Shown: positions 1 to 9,356 of the stretch, piece after piece
How the letters are laid out: every line of letters starts with the position of its first letter
How positions within the stretch are numbered: the first letter of the stretch is position 1
Assembly: GCF_015291625.1 (NCBI RefSeq)
Contig: NZ_CP030047.1
Span: forward strand, 1,178,001 to 1,242,000
DNA length: 64,000 nucleotides
Direction: 5' to 3'
Source: Bradyrhizobium sp. CCBAU 53421
GTDB lineage: Bacteria; Pseudomonadota; Alphaproteobacteria; Rhizobiales; Xanthobacteraceae
Notes under the pieces: model-generated
The model's database searches: none
The model's input: only the letters and a program-made list of their open reading frames with translations
What the model was told of the DNA's origin: nothing
Translations under genes and position numbers: made by a program

Positions 1-24
1 AGAATAGAACGAGCGGCCGCTCGG

Positions 25-1467
25 TTAGCCGGCCGGCTTGGCGTCGGCCTTCGGCTTCTCGGCTTTGGGCTTCGCAGCGGGCTTTGCCGCCGCCGCCGGC
101 TTGCCGGCAGGCTTCGCGGCGGCCGGCTTGTCCGCGGCGGGCTTCGCAGCTGCGGCATCCGGCTTGGCGTTGGCGTGACGCACCGGCTTGGCGGCCGGCT
201 TGTTGTCCGACTTGCTATCCGACTTGGAGGCGTTCTTGGCGTCACCCTTCGCGTCATCAGCCGCATCGGGCTTCTTGCCGGCGACACGGGTGTGCTTGCC
301 CTTGGCGCGCTTGACCGGCTGCATCTTCTCGGTGTCGGCATCGACCGCGGCGATCAACGCGGCGCCGGTCTTGGTCGGCCCCGTATAAACCACGACCGGT
401 TCGGATGCCGCCGCCGGCTGCGCCAGCATGTCGGCCGGCTTGGTCGGCATCGCGGCCTGCAGGCCCGAGGCGAAGAAGCTCACGCCACTGTCGCCGTTGG
501 TGCTCGCGCCGGCGCTGGCGACGGTGTCTTCGCCGTCCTCGTCGCTGGCGGGCCGCTTGTGCTTGGCGCCGCACATCTCCTCGCGCAGGTTCGGCGGGGT
601 GGAATCGATCGGCACCAGATTGTCGACGGTGCCGAGCGAGGGCCGCAGCCACGCCAGCCCGTTATTGGCAAAGCCCCGATCCAAGAGCTGCGCGGCGCGG
701 ATCGCGCGCATGCGGCCCGAGGAGGCGCCGAGCACCACCGCGATCAGCCGCTTGCCGTCGCGCGTCGCCGACGCCACGAGATTGTAGCCGGAGGCGCAGA
801 TGAAGCCGGTCTTGAAACCGTCGGCGCCAGGATAGCGGCCGATCAGCTTGTTGAAGTTCTGGGTGATGCGGCGGCCGAAGCGGATCGACGGGATGTGGAC
901 GAAATATTCGTATTCCGGCAGGTCGCGGATGATGGCGCGGGCGAGGATCGCCATGTCGCGCGCCGAGGTGATCTGGCCATCGGCGGGCAGGCCGTTCGGG
1001 TTGACGTAGCTCGTTTGCGTCATGCCGAGCCTCGAGGCGGTCTGGTTCATTTCGCCGGCAAAGCCGTCGATCGAGCCGCCGATGCCCTCGGCCAGCACCA
1101 CGGCCATGTCGTTGGCCGACTTCACCAGCATCATCTTCAGCGCGTTGTCGACAGTGACCTGGGTGCCGGGCCGGAAGCCCATCTTCGAGGGCGACTGCGA
1201 CGCTGCGTTCGGCGACACCGTGAGCAGCGTGTCGAGCGACACGCGGCCGTCCTTGACCGCCTTCAGCGTGACATAGGCGGTCATCAGCTTGCTGAGCGAA
1301 GCCGGATACCACGGCATCGTCGCATTGTCGGCCTGCAGCACCTTGCCCGTATCGGCCTCGACGACCAGCAGCGCTTCGGCCTGTGCGATCTGCGGCGTTG
1401 CGATGGCGAGCATCGCGACGGCCAGAATCCATTTCAACGACGGGCGCAGCGGGCGAGGAAAATGCAC
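25..1467 (-). CDS. Serine-type D-Ala-D-Ala carboxypeptidase (peptidase S11, DacA-like) with Lys/Ala/Pro-rich tail
   Basis: Periplasmic penicillin-binding protein that trims the terminal D-Ala of peptidoglycan stem peptides. Counting from a GTG start at 1467, the S11 motifs are all present: SxxK (SLSK, about 57-60), SxN (SAN, about 117-119) and KTG (about 219-221). The GTG start puts a hydrophobic signal peptide ending in IAQA close to the N terminus. A TTG at 1539 would add 24 residues in front and is the alternative. The last roughly 95 residues are a low-complexity basic tail of AAKP/KPA units, beyond the usual family length. Family assignment is firm; the tail's role is unknown. Confidence 0.92.
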   Translation of the reverse strand: MHFPRPLRPSLKWILAVAMLAIATPQIAQAEALLVVEADTGKVLQADNATMPWYPASLSKLMTAYVTLKAVKDGRVSLDTLLTVSPNAASQSPSKMGFRPGTQVTVDNALKMMLVKSANDMAVVLAEGIGGSIDGFAGEMNQTASRLGMTQTSYVNPNGLPADGQITSARDMAILARAIIRDLPEYEYFVHIPSIRFGRRITQNFNKLIGRYPGADGFKTGFICASGYNLVASATRDGKRLIAVVLGASSGRMRAIRAAQLLDRGFANNGLAWLRPSLGTVDNLVPIDSTPPNLREEMCGAKHKRPASDEDGEDTVASAGASTNGDSGVSFFASGLQAAMPTKPADMLAQPAAASEPVVVYTGPTKTGAALIAAVDADTEKMQPVKRAKGKHTRVAGKKPDAADDAKGDAKNASKSDSKSDNKPAAKPVRHANAKPDAAAAKPAADKPAAAKPAGKPAAAAKPAAKPKAEKPKADAKPAG

Positions 1468-1670
1468 GAGTCCGGTTCCGGTCCTTTGAGACCCGCCTTC
1501 GGACGAAGGAGGTCTTGCGATGTGACGTACGGGTTTCAAGCGTGTCCGGCGCCGCTTTGCGGCGATGCAAACCCTATACCGGCTTGCCAGCAGAGAACAG
1601 AGGCCGGCCGATTATATCGTGGACGAAATCGGCTGAATTTCGGCAGCCGCCTCAATTGGAAAGGGGAGAT

Positions 1671-3449
1671 TTATGGTGCCTCGATGCTGGCGCGCGCCTG
1701 TTCCTGGACCATGAACTGGGCCCGCGCGAGTTCGGCAAAACGCCCACCTTTCGCCACCAGTTCATCGAAAGTTCCGCTTTCGATCACCCGTCCCTGGTCG
1801 AACAGCAGGATGCGGGTGGCGTGGCGGATGGTCGAGAGACGGTGTGCGATCACGAAGGTGGTTCGGCCCTTCATCACTTCATCGAGAGCAGCATTGACCT
1901 TGGCCTCGGTGACGGCGTCGAGTGCGCTGGTTGCCTCGTCGAGGATCAGGATCGGCGGATCCTTGAGCAGCGCACGCGCGATCGACAGCCGCTGACGCTC
2001 GCCGCCGGACAGCATGCGGCCGCGCTCGCCGGCATGGGTGTCGAACTTCTTGTCGCTGCGCTCGATGAAATCCAGCGCCTGTGCGCGCGCCGCGGCGGTA
2101 CGCAGCTCCTCGTCGGTTGCATCGGGCTTGCCGACGCGCAGATTGTCGGCGAGCGAGCGGTTGAACAGCAGCGCCTCCTGGAACACCACGCCGATGTTCC
2201 GCCGCAGCGCCGTCAGCTTCAGCGCGCGTATGTCCATACCGTCGATCTTGATGATGCCGGATTGCGGATCGAACGCGCGATGCAACAGCGCGATCGCGGT
2301 GGATTTGCCGGCGCCGGTCGATCCGACCAGCGCGATGGTCTGGCCCGGCAGTGCGGTGAAGCTGAGGTCCTCGATCGCCGGCCGCTTGCCGTCATAGGAG
2401 AACGAGACGTCGTTGAACTCGACCAGCCCCGACAGCCGGCCGGGATCGACCGCGCCGGGCCGGTCGCGCACCGCCGGCACCGCGTCGAGCACGTCGAAGA
2501 ACTCCTGCAGCCGCGGCGCTTCCATGAACACATTGTTGATGAAGCTCACCACCTGCTCGAGCTTCTGGATCAGCATGGTGGCGAACGAGACGAACATCAC
2601 GATCTCGCCGACCGTGGTGAGGCCTTCATTGTGGAGCGCGATGCCGACGGTGAAGATCGCGAGCACCGTGATCGTGGTCGAGGCGCGCGTGATCACGGTG
2701 ACCAGCGCCCACCATGACAGCACCGGCATCTGCACCGCGAGCAGTTTGTCGGCGACGTAGCGCAGGCCCTGCACCTCGGAATCGATCCGCACGAAGCTCT
2801 GCACCAGCGCGACATTGCCGAGCGCGTCGGAGGCGCGCGCCGAGAGGTCGCTGTAATAGGCCTCGACCTCGCTCTGCATGCCGTAGGTCTTGCGCACCAC
2901 CAGCGTGGTCAGCACGGTGAACACGACGCAGAGCACGAACAGCAGGATCGCCAGCCGCCAGTTGATGTAGAGCGCGAGCGGCAGCAGCACGATCAGCGAC
3001 ATGATCGCGGCGAAATGCTCGCGGAAGAAGCCGAGCCAGAGCCGCCACAGCGCATCGGTGCCGTTCAGCATCACCTTCATCAGCCGCCCGGAATGGGTGC
3101 CGGAGTGGAAGGTCAGCGGCAGCTGCAGGATGTGCTCGAAATAATCGGTCAGCACCGCCTGGCGCTGGCGATGCGCCAGCCGGTCGGCCTGCAACGCGAC
3201 GATCGCGCTGCAGCCGATCGTGAACAGGCCGAACGCCGCCCAGGCCGCGAGCAGCGGCCATGCCGAGTTCGTTGCGAACAGCCCGGTGACCGGCCGCCCG
3301 GACAGCACGTCGACGATCTTGCCGAACAGCACCGGCTCGGCGAATTGCGCGCCGGCGAGCAGCATGTTGGCAGCGGCCAGGATCCAGCCGAGCCGCGCCT
3401 CCTTGCCGAGCAGTTCGAGGACGCGGGTATAGAGGCGAAGCATGGACAT
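1671..3449 (-). CDS. ndvA: Glucan ABC exporter, fused permease/ATPase (NdvA/ChvA-like)
   Basis: Half-size ABC exporter of 592 residues, the family length, with membrane segments in residues about 20-310 and an ATPase domain after that. Walker [10 protein letters not shown] (about 376-384), Q-loop Q424, signature LSGGERQ (about 480-486), Walker B with LDEATS (about 503-508) and an AHR H-loop near 537 are all intact. The N terminus and membrane region resemble the cyclic beta-1,2/1,3-glucan exporters NdvA/ChvA, which move periplasmic glucans across the inner membrane. No glucan synthase gene (ndvB) is adjacent, so the substrate is inferred from similarity alone; another lipid or glycan exporter is possible. 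Confidence 0.85.
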   Translation of the reverse strand: MSMLRLYTRVLELLGKEARLGWILAAANMLLAGAQFAEPVLFGKIVDVLSGRPVTGLFATNSAWPLLAAWAAFGLFTIGCSAIVALQADRLAHRQRQAVLTDYFEHILQLPLTFHSGTHSGRLMKVMLNGTDALWRLWLGFFREHFAAIMSLIVLLPLALYINWRLAILLFVLCVVFTVLTTLVVRKTYGMQSEVEAYYSDLSARASDALGNVALVQSFVRIDSEVQGLRYVADKLLAVQMPVLSWWALVTVITRASTTITVLAIFTVGIALHNEGLTTVGEIVMFVSFATMLIQKLEQVVSFINNVFMEAPRLQEFFDVLDAVPAVRDRPGAVDPGRLSGLVEFNDVSFSYDGKRPAIEDLSFTALPGQTIALVGSTGAGKSTAIALLHRAFDPQSGIIKIDGMDIRALKLTALRRNIGVVFQEALLFNRSLADNLRVGKPDATDEELRTAAARAQALDFIERSDKKFDTHAGERGRMLSGGERQRLSIARALLKDPPILILDEATSALDAVTEAKVNAALDEVMKGRTTFVIAHRLSTIRHATRILLFDQGRVIESGTFDELVAKGGRFAELARAQFMVQEQARASIEAP

Positions 3450-3582
3450 GCCGGCGGGACTCGTCAGCGGTGGGTGCCCGGTCAGGCGGGATGCGATTTA
3501 ATCAGGGTTCGCCAGCGAGGGCCAGCGGTGACAGCGCGTCATACTGAGCGTGACGGTGATTGTGCCGAGCGGCTCCCTATGT

Positions 3583-3610
3583 CGTCGTCCTGGCTTTCGC
3601 CAGGACGACG
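3583..3610. repeat. Perfect 12-bp hairpin in the ndvA-like 3'/5' intergenic gap
   Basis: CGTCGTCCTGGC, a 4-base loop (tttc), then GCCAGGACGACG, an exact inverted repeat. No T-run follows on either strand, so it is not a classical terminator. A related arm pair (TCCTGGC/GCCAGGA) occurs near 57952-57976, which points to a dispersed palindromic repeat. Confidence 0.75.
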
Positions 3611-3653
3611 CTGAACATTTGGTGCCGCTCGTCAGCCGTGCATTCACATGCCC

Positions 3654-4712
3654 TCAATTCACCAGCCGGCCATCGATCGGCGGCAGGAACTGGTCGTCGA
3701 AGATGTCGGCTGGGTGCGGCCGCTTCTGGAATTTGAAGTCCTCGGCGAGCTGGTCGACCGAGCGCTCGAAGCGTTCCGGCTCGATGCCGCCGAGGCCGTT
3801 GCGCTTCACCTCGCCGGTCAGGATGTTGTCGCGGATGATGGCAGCCAGCCGCTCGAGCTCCAGATCGCGCGAACCGCCATCCATCCGGCTCACCACCTCG
3901 CTCGCGGCGCGGGCCGGGTCCTTGACGGCGAGGTTGGTGCCGCCGATCACCGCGCGCACGAAGCCTTTCACCGCGTCCGGCTTCGCCGCGGCGAGGCGCG
4001 GGCTGACGATCACCGCAAAGCCATAGGCCTCGCAGCCATAGTCGGCAAAGCGCAGCACCGCGAGGTCATCGGCGGGCACGCCGCGATCGCGCAGATTGAT
4101 CGCCGAGAGGTAGGAGAAGCCGGTCACGGCATCGATCTGGCCGGCAGACAGCATCGGCTCGCGCACCGCGGCGCTGATCGTGTTCTGCTTCACGCTCGCA
4201 AGCTTGATGCCGTTCTGTTTGGCGACCGCGGGCCACAGCCGGATCGAGAGATCGCCCTCCGCGACGCCGAGGTTCTTGCCCTGGATGTCGGTCAGCGCCT
4301 TGATGCCCCGGCTCTTGCGGGCGATGATCGCATAGGGCGCCTGATTGAACAGCACGAACACCGCCTTGACCGGGACAGCACCAGGCTTGTCGCGAAAGCG
4401 GATCAGCGAGTTGAAGTCGACGAGGGCGAAATCGCTCGAGCCGTCGGCGACGCGCGCGATGGCGTCTGCCGAACTGGTGGCGACGTTGGTGCCGACTGCA
4501 AGGCCCTCGGCGCCGAACAGGCCGCCGACCGACGCCATCACGAACGGGGCTGCGGCGGCATCAAGCGGGCGGTCGAGGGTGAACTGGATGGTGAGCGGCT
4601 GCGGCGCATCGCCCGCGCGCAGCGGCGTGACGGCCGGCCACACGCCGCCCGAAAGGCCGATCATGCCGGCCAGTATCCAGCGGAGAACGGTGGTCCGACT
4701 TACCTGCATCAT
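3654..4712 (-). CDS. ABC transporter substrate-binding protein (NMT1/SsuA/NrtA-like)
   Basis: Secreted solute-binding protein of about 352 residues from an ATG at 4712; a TTG at 4733 is the upstream alternative. An N-terminal hydrophobic segment ending near PLRAGDAP looks like a signal peptide. The body has the NMT1/ThiY/taurine-nitrate binding fold signature: QFTLDRP start, then DFALVDF, ITDIQGKNLGVAEGD-like and AGQIDAVTGF segments. Members deliver thiamine precursors, taurine, sulfonates or nitrate to an ABC permease. No permease or ATPase gene is adjacent, so it is an orphan here and its ligand cannot be assigned. Confidence 0.85.
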   Translation of the reverse strand: MMQVSRTTVLRWILAGMIGLSGGVWPAVTPLRAGDAPQPLTIQFTLDRPLDAAAAPFVMASVGGLFGAEGLAVGTNVATSSADAIARVADGSSDFALVDFNSLIRFRDKPGAVPVKAVFVLFNQAPYAIIARKSRGIKALTDIQGKNLGVAEGDLSIRLWPAVAKQNGIKLASVKQNTISAAVREPMLSAGQIDAVTGFSYLSAINLRDRGVPADDLAVLRFADYGCEAYGFAVIVSPRLAAAKPDAVKGFVRAVIGGTNLAVKDPARAASEVVSRMDGGSRDLELERLAAIIRDNILTGEVKRNGLGGIEPERFERSVDQLAEDFKFQKRPHPADIFDDQFLPPIDGRLVN

Positions 4713-4973
4713 GACATCCGGGAGGCGAGACAAAGTGCCGCGCCGGCTGCGCCTGTTTCATGACATCGAATGCGCCAAGGCAAAGGTCATTTCAAGCCGC
4801 ATTTTCAAGCGCCAATTGCGTCCATTCTGCCCCTGGCAAGGTGAACGGCCGATGACTGCCTCGATTTCACGTCAGGGTTGTTCAGCTTGCATTCGGTTTG
4901 GGGAACCTAATCTAGGGAGAGTGGGTTAGCTCACCGAGGCCCGTCGGGCCGGCTTCCACAAAGGATGACTGCA

Positions 4974-5408
4974 ATGTTTGCGCGAAAAGGTGTTTTTTCG
5001 TCTATTGGCCGCGCAGCCACATTGGCGACGGTTGCCGCCGTGGCGTTGACGGCCGTTGAGCCGACGATGGCGTTCGCAGGCTCTGCTCCGGCGGGCAAGG
5101 CCGCCGCCGTGACCACATCGCACGGCACGAGCGGCGCGACCGACATCAGCGCACGCCGTCGCTACTATGGCGGCGGTGGCGCGGCTGCCGCGGCTGCGTT
5201 CGCCGGGATCGTCGGTACGGGTCTTGCGATCGCCGCAGCCCAGAGCCGCCGCGACTATTACGACTCCTATGGCTACTACGGTGATCCGGGCTACTACGGC
5301 GGTCCCGCCTATTACGGTGGTGGCCCGGTCTATTACGGCGGCGGACCGTATTATGGTTATCACGGCTATTACGGGCGCCGCTCGGCACTGCCCTATGTGC
5401 CGTACTGA
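4974..5408 (+). CDS. Small secreted Gly/Tyr-rich protein
   Basis: Encodes 144 residues from the ATG at 4974. An earlier in-frame ATG at 4965 overlaps the AAGGA ribosome-binding site (4961-4965), whereas 4974 lies 9 bases behind AAGG, so the second start is preferred. The N terminus has a hydrophobic segment ending in AFAGSA, a likely signal peptide. After an Ala-rich helix (about 62-85), the C terminus is made of YYG, GGP and YYGGG units. Such Gly/Tyr-rich exported proteins are common in Bradyrhizobium and have no known function. A strong terminator follows. Confidence 0.8.
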   Translation: MFARKGVFSSIGRAATLATVAAVALTAVEPTMAFAGSAPAGKAAAVTTSHGTSGATDISARRRYYGGGGAAAAAAFAGIVGTGLAIAAAQSRRDYYDSYGYYGDPGYYGGPAYYGGGPVYYGGGPYYGYHGYYGRRSALPYVPY

Positions 5409-5445
5409 CACCGCCGTCGGTTCTCGGAACTGTCACAAAACATCG

Positions 5446-5476
5446 AATCCACCGGCTGCGAGGCCGGTGGATTTTT
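5446..5476 (+). terminator. Rho-independent terminator
   Basis: Stem AATCCACCGGC (5446-5456), 6-base loop, GCCGGTGGATT (5463-5473), running into a T-run at 5472-5476. It sits 38 bases after the stop codon of the Gly/Tyr-rich gene. Confidence 0.9.
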
Positions 5477-5531
5477 CGTTGTCGGCGGGGCTGTTAACAC
5501 GCTGGCGACGCGTTTGGATTAGGCTCGCAGA

Positions 5532-5945
5532 ATGGGTGATTCGATCGAACGGCTTTACCAGGCGGTGATCGCGGCCAGGGATCTTGATCCGGCTACGTCG
5601 CGCACGGCACGGCTGTTCCAGCGCGGGCCGGCCAAGATGGCCAAGAAGCTCGCCGAGGAAGCGGTCGAGGTCGTGATCGACGCCATCAGCGGCAAGCCGG
5701 ATGCGGTGGTCCGCGAGAGTGCGGACCTGCTCTACAATCTCACTGTTCTCTGGGCGTCGGCAGGCGTGAAGCCGGAGGATGTCTGGCGTGAGATGGAGCG
5801 GCGCGAGCGGCTGTTCGGGATCGCCGAGAAGCTGCCGAAGTCCCCGGTCAAGGTCCCCAAGTCGCTGCCCAAGACCGCGCCCGTTCCGGTGGTCCGGCGT
5901 CGAATTGTCGCGCTGGAGAGCCGGCTGCGCAAACGGCAGCCGTAA
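5532..5945 (+). CDS. HisE/MazG-type phosphoribosyl-ATP pyrophosphatase-like protein
   Basis: All-alpha NTP pyrophosphohydrolase of 137 residues. The acidic helix motif EEAVEV and the ESADLLYNLTVLW segment are the HisE (PRA-PH) metal-binding signature; HisE removes pyrophosphate from phosphoribosyl-ATP in histidine synthesis. HisE proteins are usually about 90-110 residues. This one has an added Pro/Lys-rich stretch (KSPVKVPKS region) and basic C terminus. No other his gene is nearby, so it could be a second HisE or a related nucleotide house-cleaning enzyme. Confidence 0.8.
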   Translation: MGDSIERLYQAVIAARDLDPATSRTARLFQRGPAKMAKKLAEEAVEVVIDAISGKPDAVVRESADLLYNLTVLWASAGVKPEDVWREMERRERLFGIAEKLPKSPVKVPKSLPKTAPVPVVRRRIVALESRLRKRQP

Positions 5946-6008
5946 ATCGCCTCAAATCAGCCCATTCCCGGCATGGACAAATCCGCTCCATGATGGTTCA
6001 TCGCGCCC

Positions 6009-6590
6009 ATGTTGAAACGGATTTACGACTGGTGCGTCGAGGCGGCCGACAAGCCCTACGCGCTATGGATTCTCGCGGCCGTCGCCTTCGCCGAGAGCTC
6101 CTTCTTCCCGATCCCTCCCGATATCATGCTGCTGCCGATGTCGCTGGCGCGGCCGAAGCGGGCCTGGTGGTTCGCGGCCGTGTGCACCGTCGCGTCGGTT
6201 GCCGGCGGCGTGCTCGGCTACGCGATCGGCGCGCTGCTCTACGACTCGCTCGGGCAGTGGCTGATCCATCTCTACGGCCTCTCCGACAAGGTCGACGCGT
6301 TCCGCGCTTCCTATGCCGAGTGGGGCGCGGTGATCATCCTGGTCAAGGGACTGACGCCGATCCCCTACAAGCTCGTGACGATCACGTCGGGGTTTGCCGG
6401 CTACAACATCTGGCTGTTTATTCTGTGCTCGATCGTCGCACGCGGCGGCCGCTTCTTCTTCGTCGCGGTGCTGCTCAACCGATACGGCGATTTCATTCGC
6501 GCCGAGCTCGAGAAGCGGCTCGGCCTGTGGGTCGCGATCGGCGCGATCGTGCTGGTGCTGGGCTTTGTTGTCGCATTCAAGCTGATCTGA
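6009..6590 (+). CDS. YqaA/DedA-like (SNARE-associated family) inner-membrane protein
   Basis: Membrane protein of 193 residues with about four to five hydrophobic segments. FAESSFFPIPPDIMLLP near the N terminus and the VKGLTPIPYKLVTITSG stretch are hallmark sequences of the YqaA branch of the VTT/DedA superfamily, which is linked to membrane-lipid homeostasis and proton-dependent transport. It stands between unrelated genes on the same strand; 82 bases separate it from the next gene. Confidence 0.88.
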   Translation: MLKRIYDWCVEAADKPYALWILAAVAFAESSFFPIPPDIMLLPMSLARPKRAWWFAAVCTVASVAGGVLGYAIGALLYDSLGQWLIHLYGLSDKVDAFRASYAEWGAVIILVKGLTPIPYKLVTITSGFAGYNIWLFILCSIVARGGRFFFVAVLLNRYGDFIRAELEKRLGLWVAIGAIVLVLGFVVAFKLI

Positions 6591-6672
6591 CCAAAGTTCA
6601 AGCCGTTCGCGTCTTTGCCCGCGGACGGCTTCGGACTACGCTCGCTGCGATGGCAGATGGAATCGACGATAA

Positions 6673-7209
6673 GTGAACCTCGCGCGACTCAATCACGGCA
6701 GGGCGCGTGTTGCGATGGCGGGCCTTGCGCTGTCGATGGCGCTGCCTGCGATCGAGGGCGGATGGGCGCAGACTGCGCCGCCCGCGCTCGGCGTGCAGTC
6801 GCCGGCGCAGCCGCCCGTTGAGGCTCAGCAGCAGATCGAGCTGCCGCCGGCGCCGGTCGAGCGCGAGAATCCCGGACTGATCAACGAAATCGGCAAGCTG
6901 TTCGAGAAATCGAAGTCGGCACTGCCAGCGCTGAAGAGCCCCAGCGAGACCTTCGACGACCTGTCGAACCTGGCGCGCCCCTCGACGATGGTCACCGGGC
7001 GCGCGGCCTGCGCGGTGGCGGCGAACGGTGCGCCCGACTGCAAGATCGGCGCCGACCGGTTGTGTCAGAGCAAAGGATTCAAGGAAGGCAGGGGCATCGA
7101 TATCAACACCACGGAGAAATGCTCGCCGCTGGTCTATCTGCCAGGCCACAAGCGCGGGCCGAACGACTGCAAGACGGAAAATTTCGTGACACGGGCGGTC
7201 TGCCAGTAA
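6673..7209 (+). CDS. Conserved secreted Cys-rich protein of unknown function
   Basis: I do not recognise a named family. A GTG start at 6673 gives 178 residues; an ATG at 6715 gives a more compact signal peptide (MAGLALSMALPA..., cleavage near GWAQT) and cannot be excluded. After a Pro/Gln-rich linker the C-terminal half holds six cysteines (in segments around ACAV, PDCK, RLCQ, EKCS, NDCK and AVCQ). This suggests a small disulfide-stabilised periplasmic domain. Confidence 0.72.
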   Translation: MNLARLNHGRARVAMAGLALSMALPAIEGGWAQTAPPALGVQSPAQPPVEAQQQIELPPAPVERENPGLINEIGKLFEKSKSALPALKSPSETFDDLSNLARPSTMVTGRAACAVAANGAPDCKIGADRLCQSKGFKEGRGIDINTTEKCSPLVYLPGHKRGPNDCKTENFVTRAVCQ

Positions 7210-7306
7210 GGCGGGCGAAAACCGCCTCTGGGATACCACACGCCTGCGAAAAATGCCGTGTGTGGATGAGGTTTTGTCATCCTTTTGCAGCGCCAAAACG
7301 CAATCC

Positions 7307-7336
7307 TTGACAGTGGAAAGATTGCCTTGTTGGTAT
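7307..7336 (+). promoter_or_regulatory. Candidate sigma-70 promoter of nitronate monooxygenase gene
   Basis: Perfect -35 TTGACA at 7307-7312, 18-base spacer, weak -10 TGGTAT at 7331-7336, 44 bases ahead of the ATG at 7381. The -35 is strong but the -10 matches only half of the consensus. Confidence 0.45.
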
Positions 7337-7380
7337 GACGCTCAGCATTCGAGACCAACCAGCTTGAGGATCCGCCGCCT

Positions 7381-8349
7381 ATGTCCATGCCTGCTCTGTT
7401 CAAGGGCCGCCTGTCTCTTCCCGTGATCGGGGCACCGCTGTTCATCATCTCGGTGCCTGATCTCGTCATCGCCCAGTGCAAGGCCGGTGTCGTCGGCTCG
7501 TTTCCGGCGCTGAATGCGCGGCCGCCGGAGCTGCTCGACGAATGGCTGCACCGGATCAAGGAAGAGCTCGCCGCCTACGACAAGGCGCATCCGGAGCGGC
7601 CGTCGGCGCCGTTCGCGGTGAACCAGATCGTGCACAAGTCGAACAACCGGCTCGATCACGACATGGCGCTTTGCGAGAAGCACAAGGTGCCGATGATCAT
7701 CTCCTCGCTCGGCGCGCGCGAGGAGCTCAACCAGGCCGTCCACGGCTGGGGCGGCATCGTGTTCCACGACGTGATCAATCAGAAGTTCGCGCGCAAGGCG
7801 ATCGAGAAGGGCGCCGACGGCCTGATCCTGGTCGCGGCCGGCGCCGGCGGTCATGCCGGCACGCTGTCGCCGTTCCCGTTCGTGTCGGAGACGCGGCAGT
7901 GGTTCGACGGGCCGATCGCGCTGTCGGGCACCATCGCCAATGGCCGCGCCATTCGCGCCGCGCGCATCATCGGCGCCGACTTCGCCTATATCGGCTCCGC
8001 CTTCATCGCGACCCAAGAGGCAAACGCGGTCGAGGGCTACAAGAGCATGATCACCAACTCGTCCGCCGAGGACATCGTCTACTCCAATCTGTTCACCGGC
8101 GTGCACGGCAACTACCTGAAGCCGTCGATCGTCGCCGCCGGCATGGATCCGGAAAACCTGCCGACCTCCGATCCCTCGAAGATGAGCTTCGGCACCGACT
8201 CATCCGGCGAGCGCGCGAAGCCGAAGGCCTGGAAGGAGATCTGGGGCTCCGGCCAGGGCGTCGGCAGCATCTCCAAGGTGGTGCCCGCAGCCGAGTTGAT
8301 TGGCCGCTTCAAGAAGGAATACGACGAAGCGGTCGATCCGGCGCTTTGA
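7381..8349 (+). CDS. Nitronate monooxygenase (2-nitropropane dioxygenase family)
   Basis: FMN-dependent enzyme of 322 residues that oxidises alkyl nitronates such as propionate-3-nitronate. The class I pattern is visible: PVIGAPLFIIS near the N terminus, FAVNQIVHKSN, then GADGLILVAAGAGGHAG, which holds the FMN phosphate-binding glycines and the conserved His, followed by the ALSGTIANG strand. The stop codon overlaps the start of the downstream thioesterase gene by one base, so the two are translationally linked. A paralogue lies at 13288-14265. Confidence 0.92.
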   Translation: MSMPALFKGRLSLPVIGAPLFIISVPDLVIAQCKAGVVGSFPALNARPPELLDEWLHRIKEELAAYDKAHPERPSAPFAVNQIVHKSNNRLDHDMALCEKHKVPMIISSLGAREELNQAVHGWGGIVFHDVINQKFARKAIEKGADGLILVAAGAGGHAGTLSPFPFVSETRQWFDGPIALSGTIANGRAIRAARIIGADFAYIGSAFIATQEANAVEGYKSMITNSSAEDIVYSNLFTGVHGNYLKPSIVAAGMDPENLPTSDPSKMSFGTDSSGERAKPKAWKEIWGSGQGVGSISKVVPAAELIGRFKKEYDEAVDPAL

Positions 8350-9122
8350 TGGAGCCGATCTTTCGCGTTGACGGCGACCGCGTCGTCACCAGTCCCGATG
8401 CCGCGGGTCCGTGGGACCCGCGGATGCAGCATGGCTCCGCGCCGGCCGCGCTGGTGGTGTGGGCCGCCGAAGCGATCCCGACGCCGGTGCCGATGCGGAT
8501 CGCGCGGGTCACGATCGACCTGATGCGTCCGGTGCCCGTGGCACCGCTGACGATCTCGAGCGAGATCCTGCGCGACGGCCGCAAGCTCCAGCTCTGTGGC
8601 GTCAGGCTGCTCGCCGACGGCGTTCTCGTCGTCTCGGCCACCGTGCTGAAGATCAAGCATCAGGCGGCCGAGCTGCCGCCGGATGTCGCAGCCCTTCCAG
8701 TCGATCTGCCGGGCCCCGACGAAAGCATGGTCGAGCCGGGCAATCTCGCGAACAGTCCGTTCGTGAAGAACATCTCGATGCGGGCCGCGCGCGGCCGCTT
8801 CGGTGTGCTGGGCCCGGGCGCGATCTGGTTCCGCGTCGACCGGCCGCTGATCGCAGGCGCGGCCGTCTCGCAGGCGATGCGCGCGGTGGTCGCTTCGGAT
8901 TTCTCCAACGGCGTTTCTCCGGCGCTCGATTTCAGCCAGTGGACCTTCATCAACGCCGATCTCACCGTGAGCCTAGCGCGCGAGCCGGTCGGCGAATGGA
9001 TCCTGCTCGACAGCGAGTCCTGGATCGGGCCTGACGGTGCCGGGCTTGCGATGTCGCGGCTCGCCGACCAGCGCGGCTATTTCGGCCGTACCGTCCAGAG
9101 CCTCGTGATCGAGCGGCGCTAG
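8349..9122 (+). CDS. Acyl-CoA thioesterase-like (double hotdog) protein
   Basis: Protein of 257 residues with two hotdog halves (TesB-like arrangement). RVTIDLMRPVPVAPL is typical of the N-terminal hotdog and ALDFSQWTFINADLTVSL of the C-terminal one, which carries the Asp/Thr/Gln-type active-site strand. Such enzymes hydrolyse acyl-CoA. It starts within the stop codon of the nitronate monooxygenase gene (TGATG), indicating co-expression. The larger upstream frame that reads through the monooxygenase gene is not used. Confidence 0.85.
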   Translation: MEPIFRVDGDRVVTSPDAAGPWDPRMQHGSAPAALVVWAAEAIPTPVPMRIARVTIDLMRPVPVAPLTISSEILRDGRKLQLCGVRLLADGVLVVSATVLKIKHQAAELPPDVAALPVDLPGPDESMVEPGNLANSPFVKNISMRAARGRFGVLGPGAIWFRVDRPLIAGAAVSQAMRAVVASDFSNGVSPALDFSQWTFINADLTVSLAREPVGEWILLDSESWIGPDGAGLAMSRLADQRGYFGRTVQSLVIERR

Positions 9123-9202
9123 CGGCTGGCCGGTTTCACCCGCCACGCTGGGGAAGGGCGGCCCGGAGCGGCCGCCTTGTGCAAAAATACCCCTGCGGGT
9201 CC

Positions 9203-9228
9203 GGAACGGTTGGCGGCACCAACGAGTT
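9203..9228 (+). promoter_or_regulatory. Candidate EcfG (general stress response) promoter
   Basis: GGAAC at 9203-9207 followed after 18 bases by GTT (9226-9228), resembling the alphaproteobacterial EcfG consensus GGAAC-N16/17-CGTT except that the C is an A. It lies 128 bases upstream of the hybrid kinase start. Match by eye only. Confidence 0.35.
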
Positions 9229-9356
9229 TTGGTCCCGTTAGGGGGTGTCATGACGCGGATCGATCTCGCCGCCGGTTTCCTGGCCAAGGCCGTCCGGCGG
9301 CCTTGCGTGTTGCGGGCGGGTGATATCGGCGCTGAGCAGTGGCTCGGAGCCACGCG

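Noticed and set aside
175..1995. Long open frame on the + strand opposite the carboxypeptidase gene
   Set aside because: It is antisense to a gene with intact S11 motifs, has Arg/Gly-rich composition and no domain. High G+C creates such frames widely (also at 26458-28842 and 61439-63823).
3583..3610. Rho-independent terminator of the substrate-binding or exporter gene
   Set aside because: Perfect stem but no T-run on either strand; treated as a dispersed repeat.
5532..5945. Histidine operon
   Set aside because: Only an HisE-like gene is present; no other his gene is adjacent.
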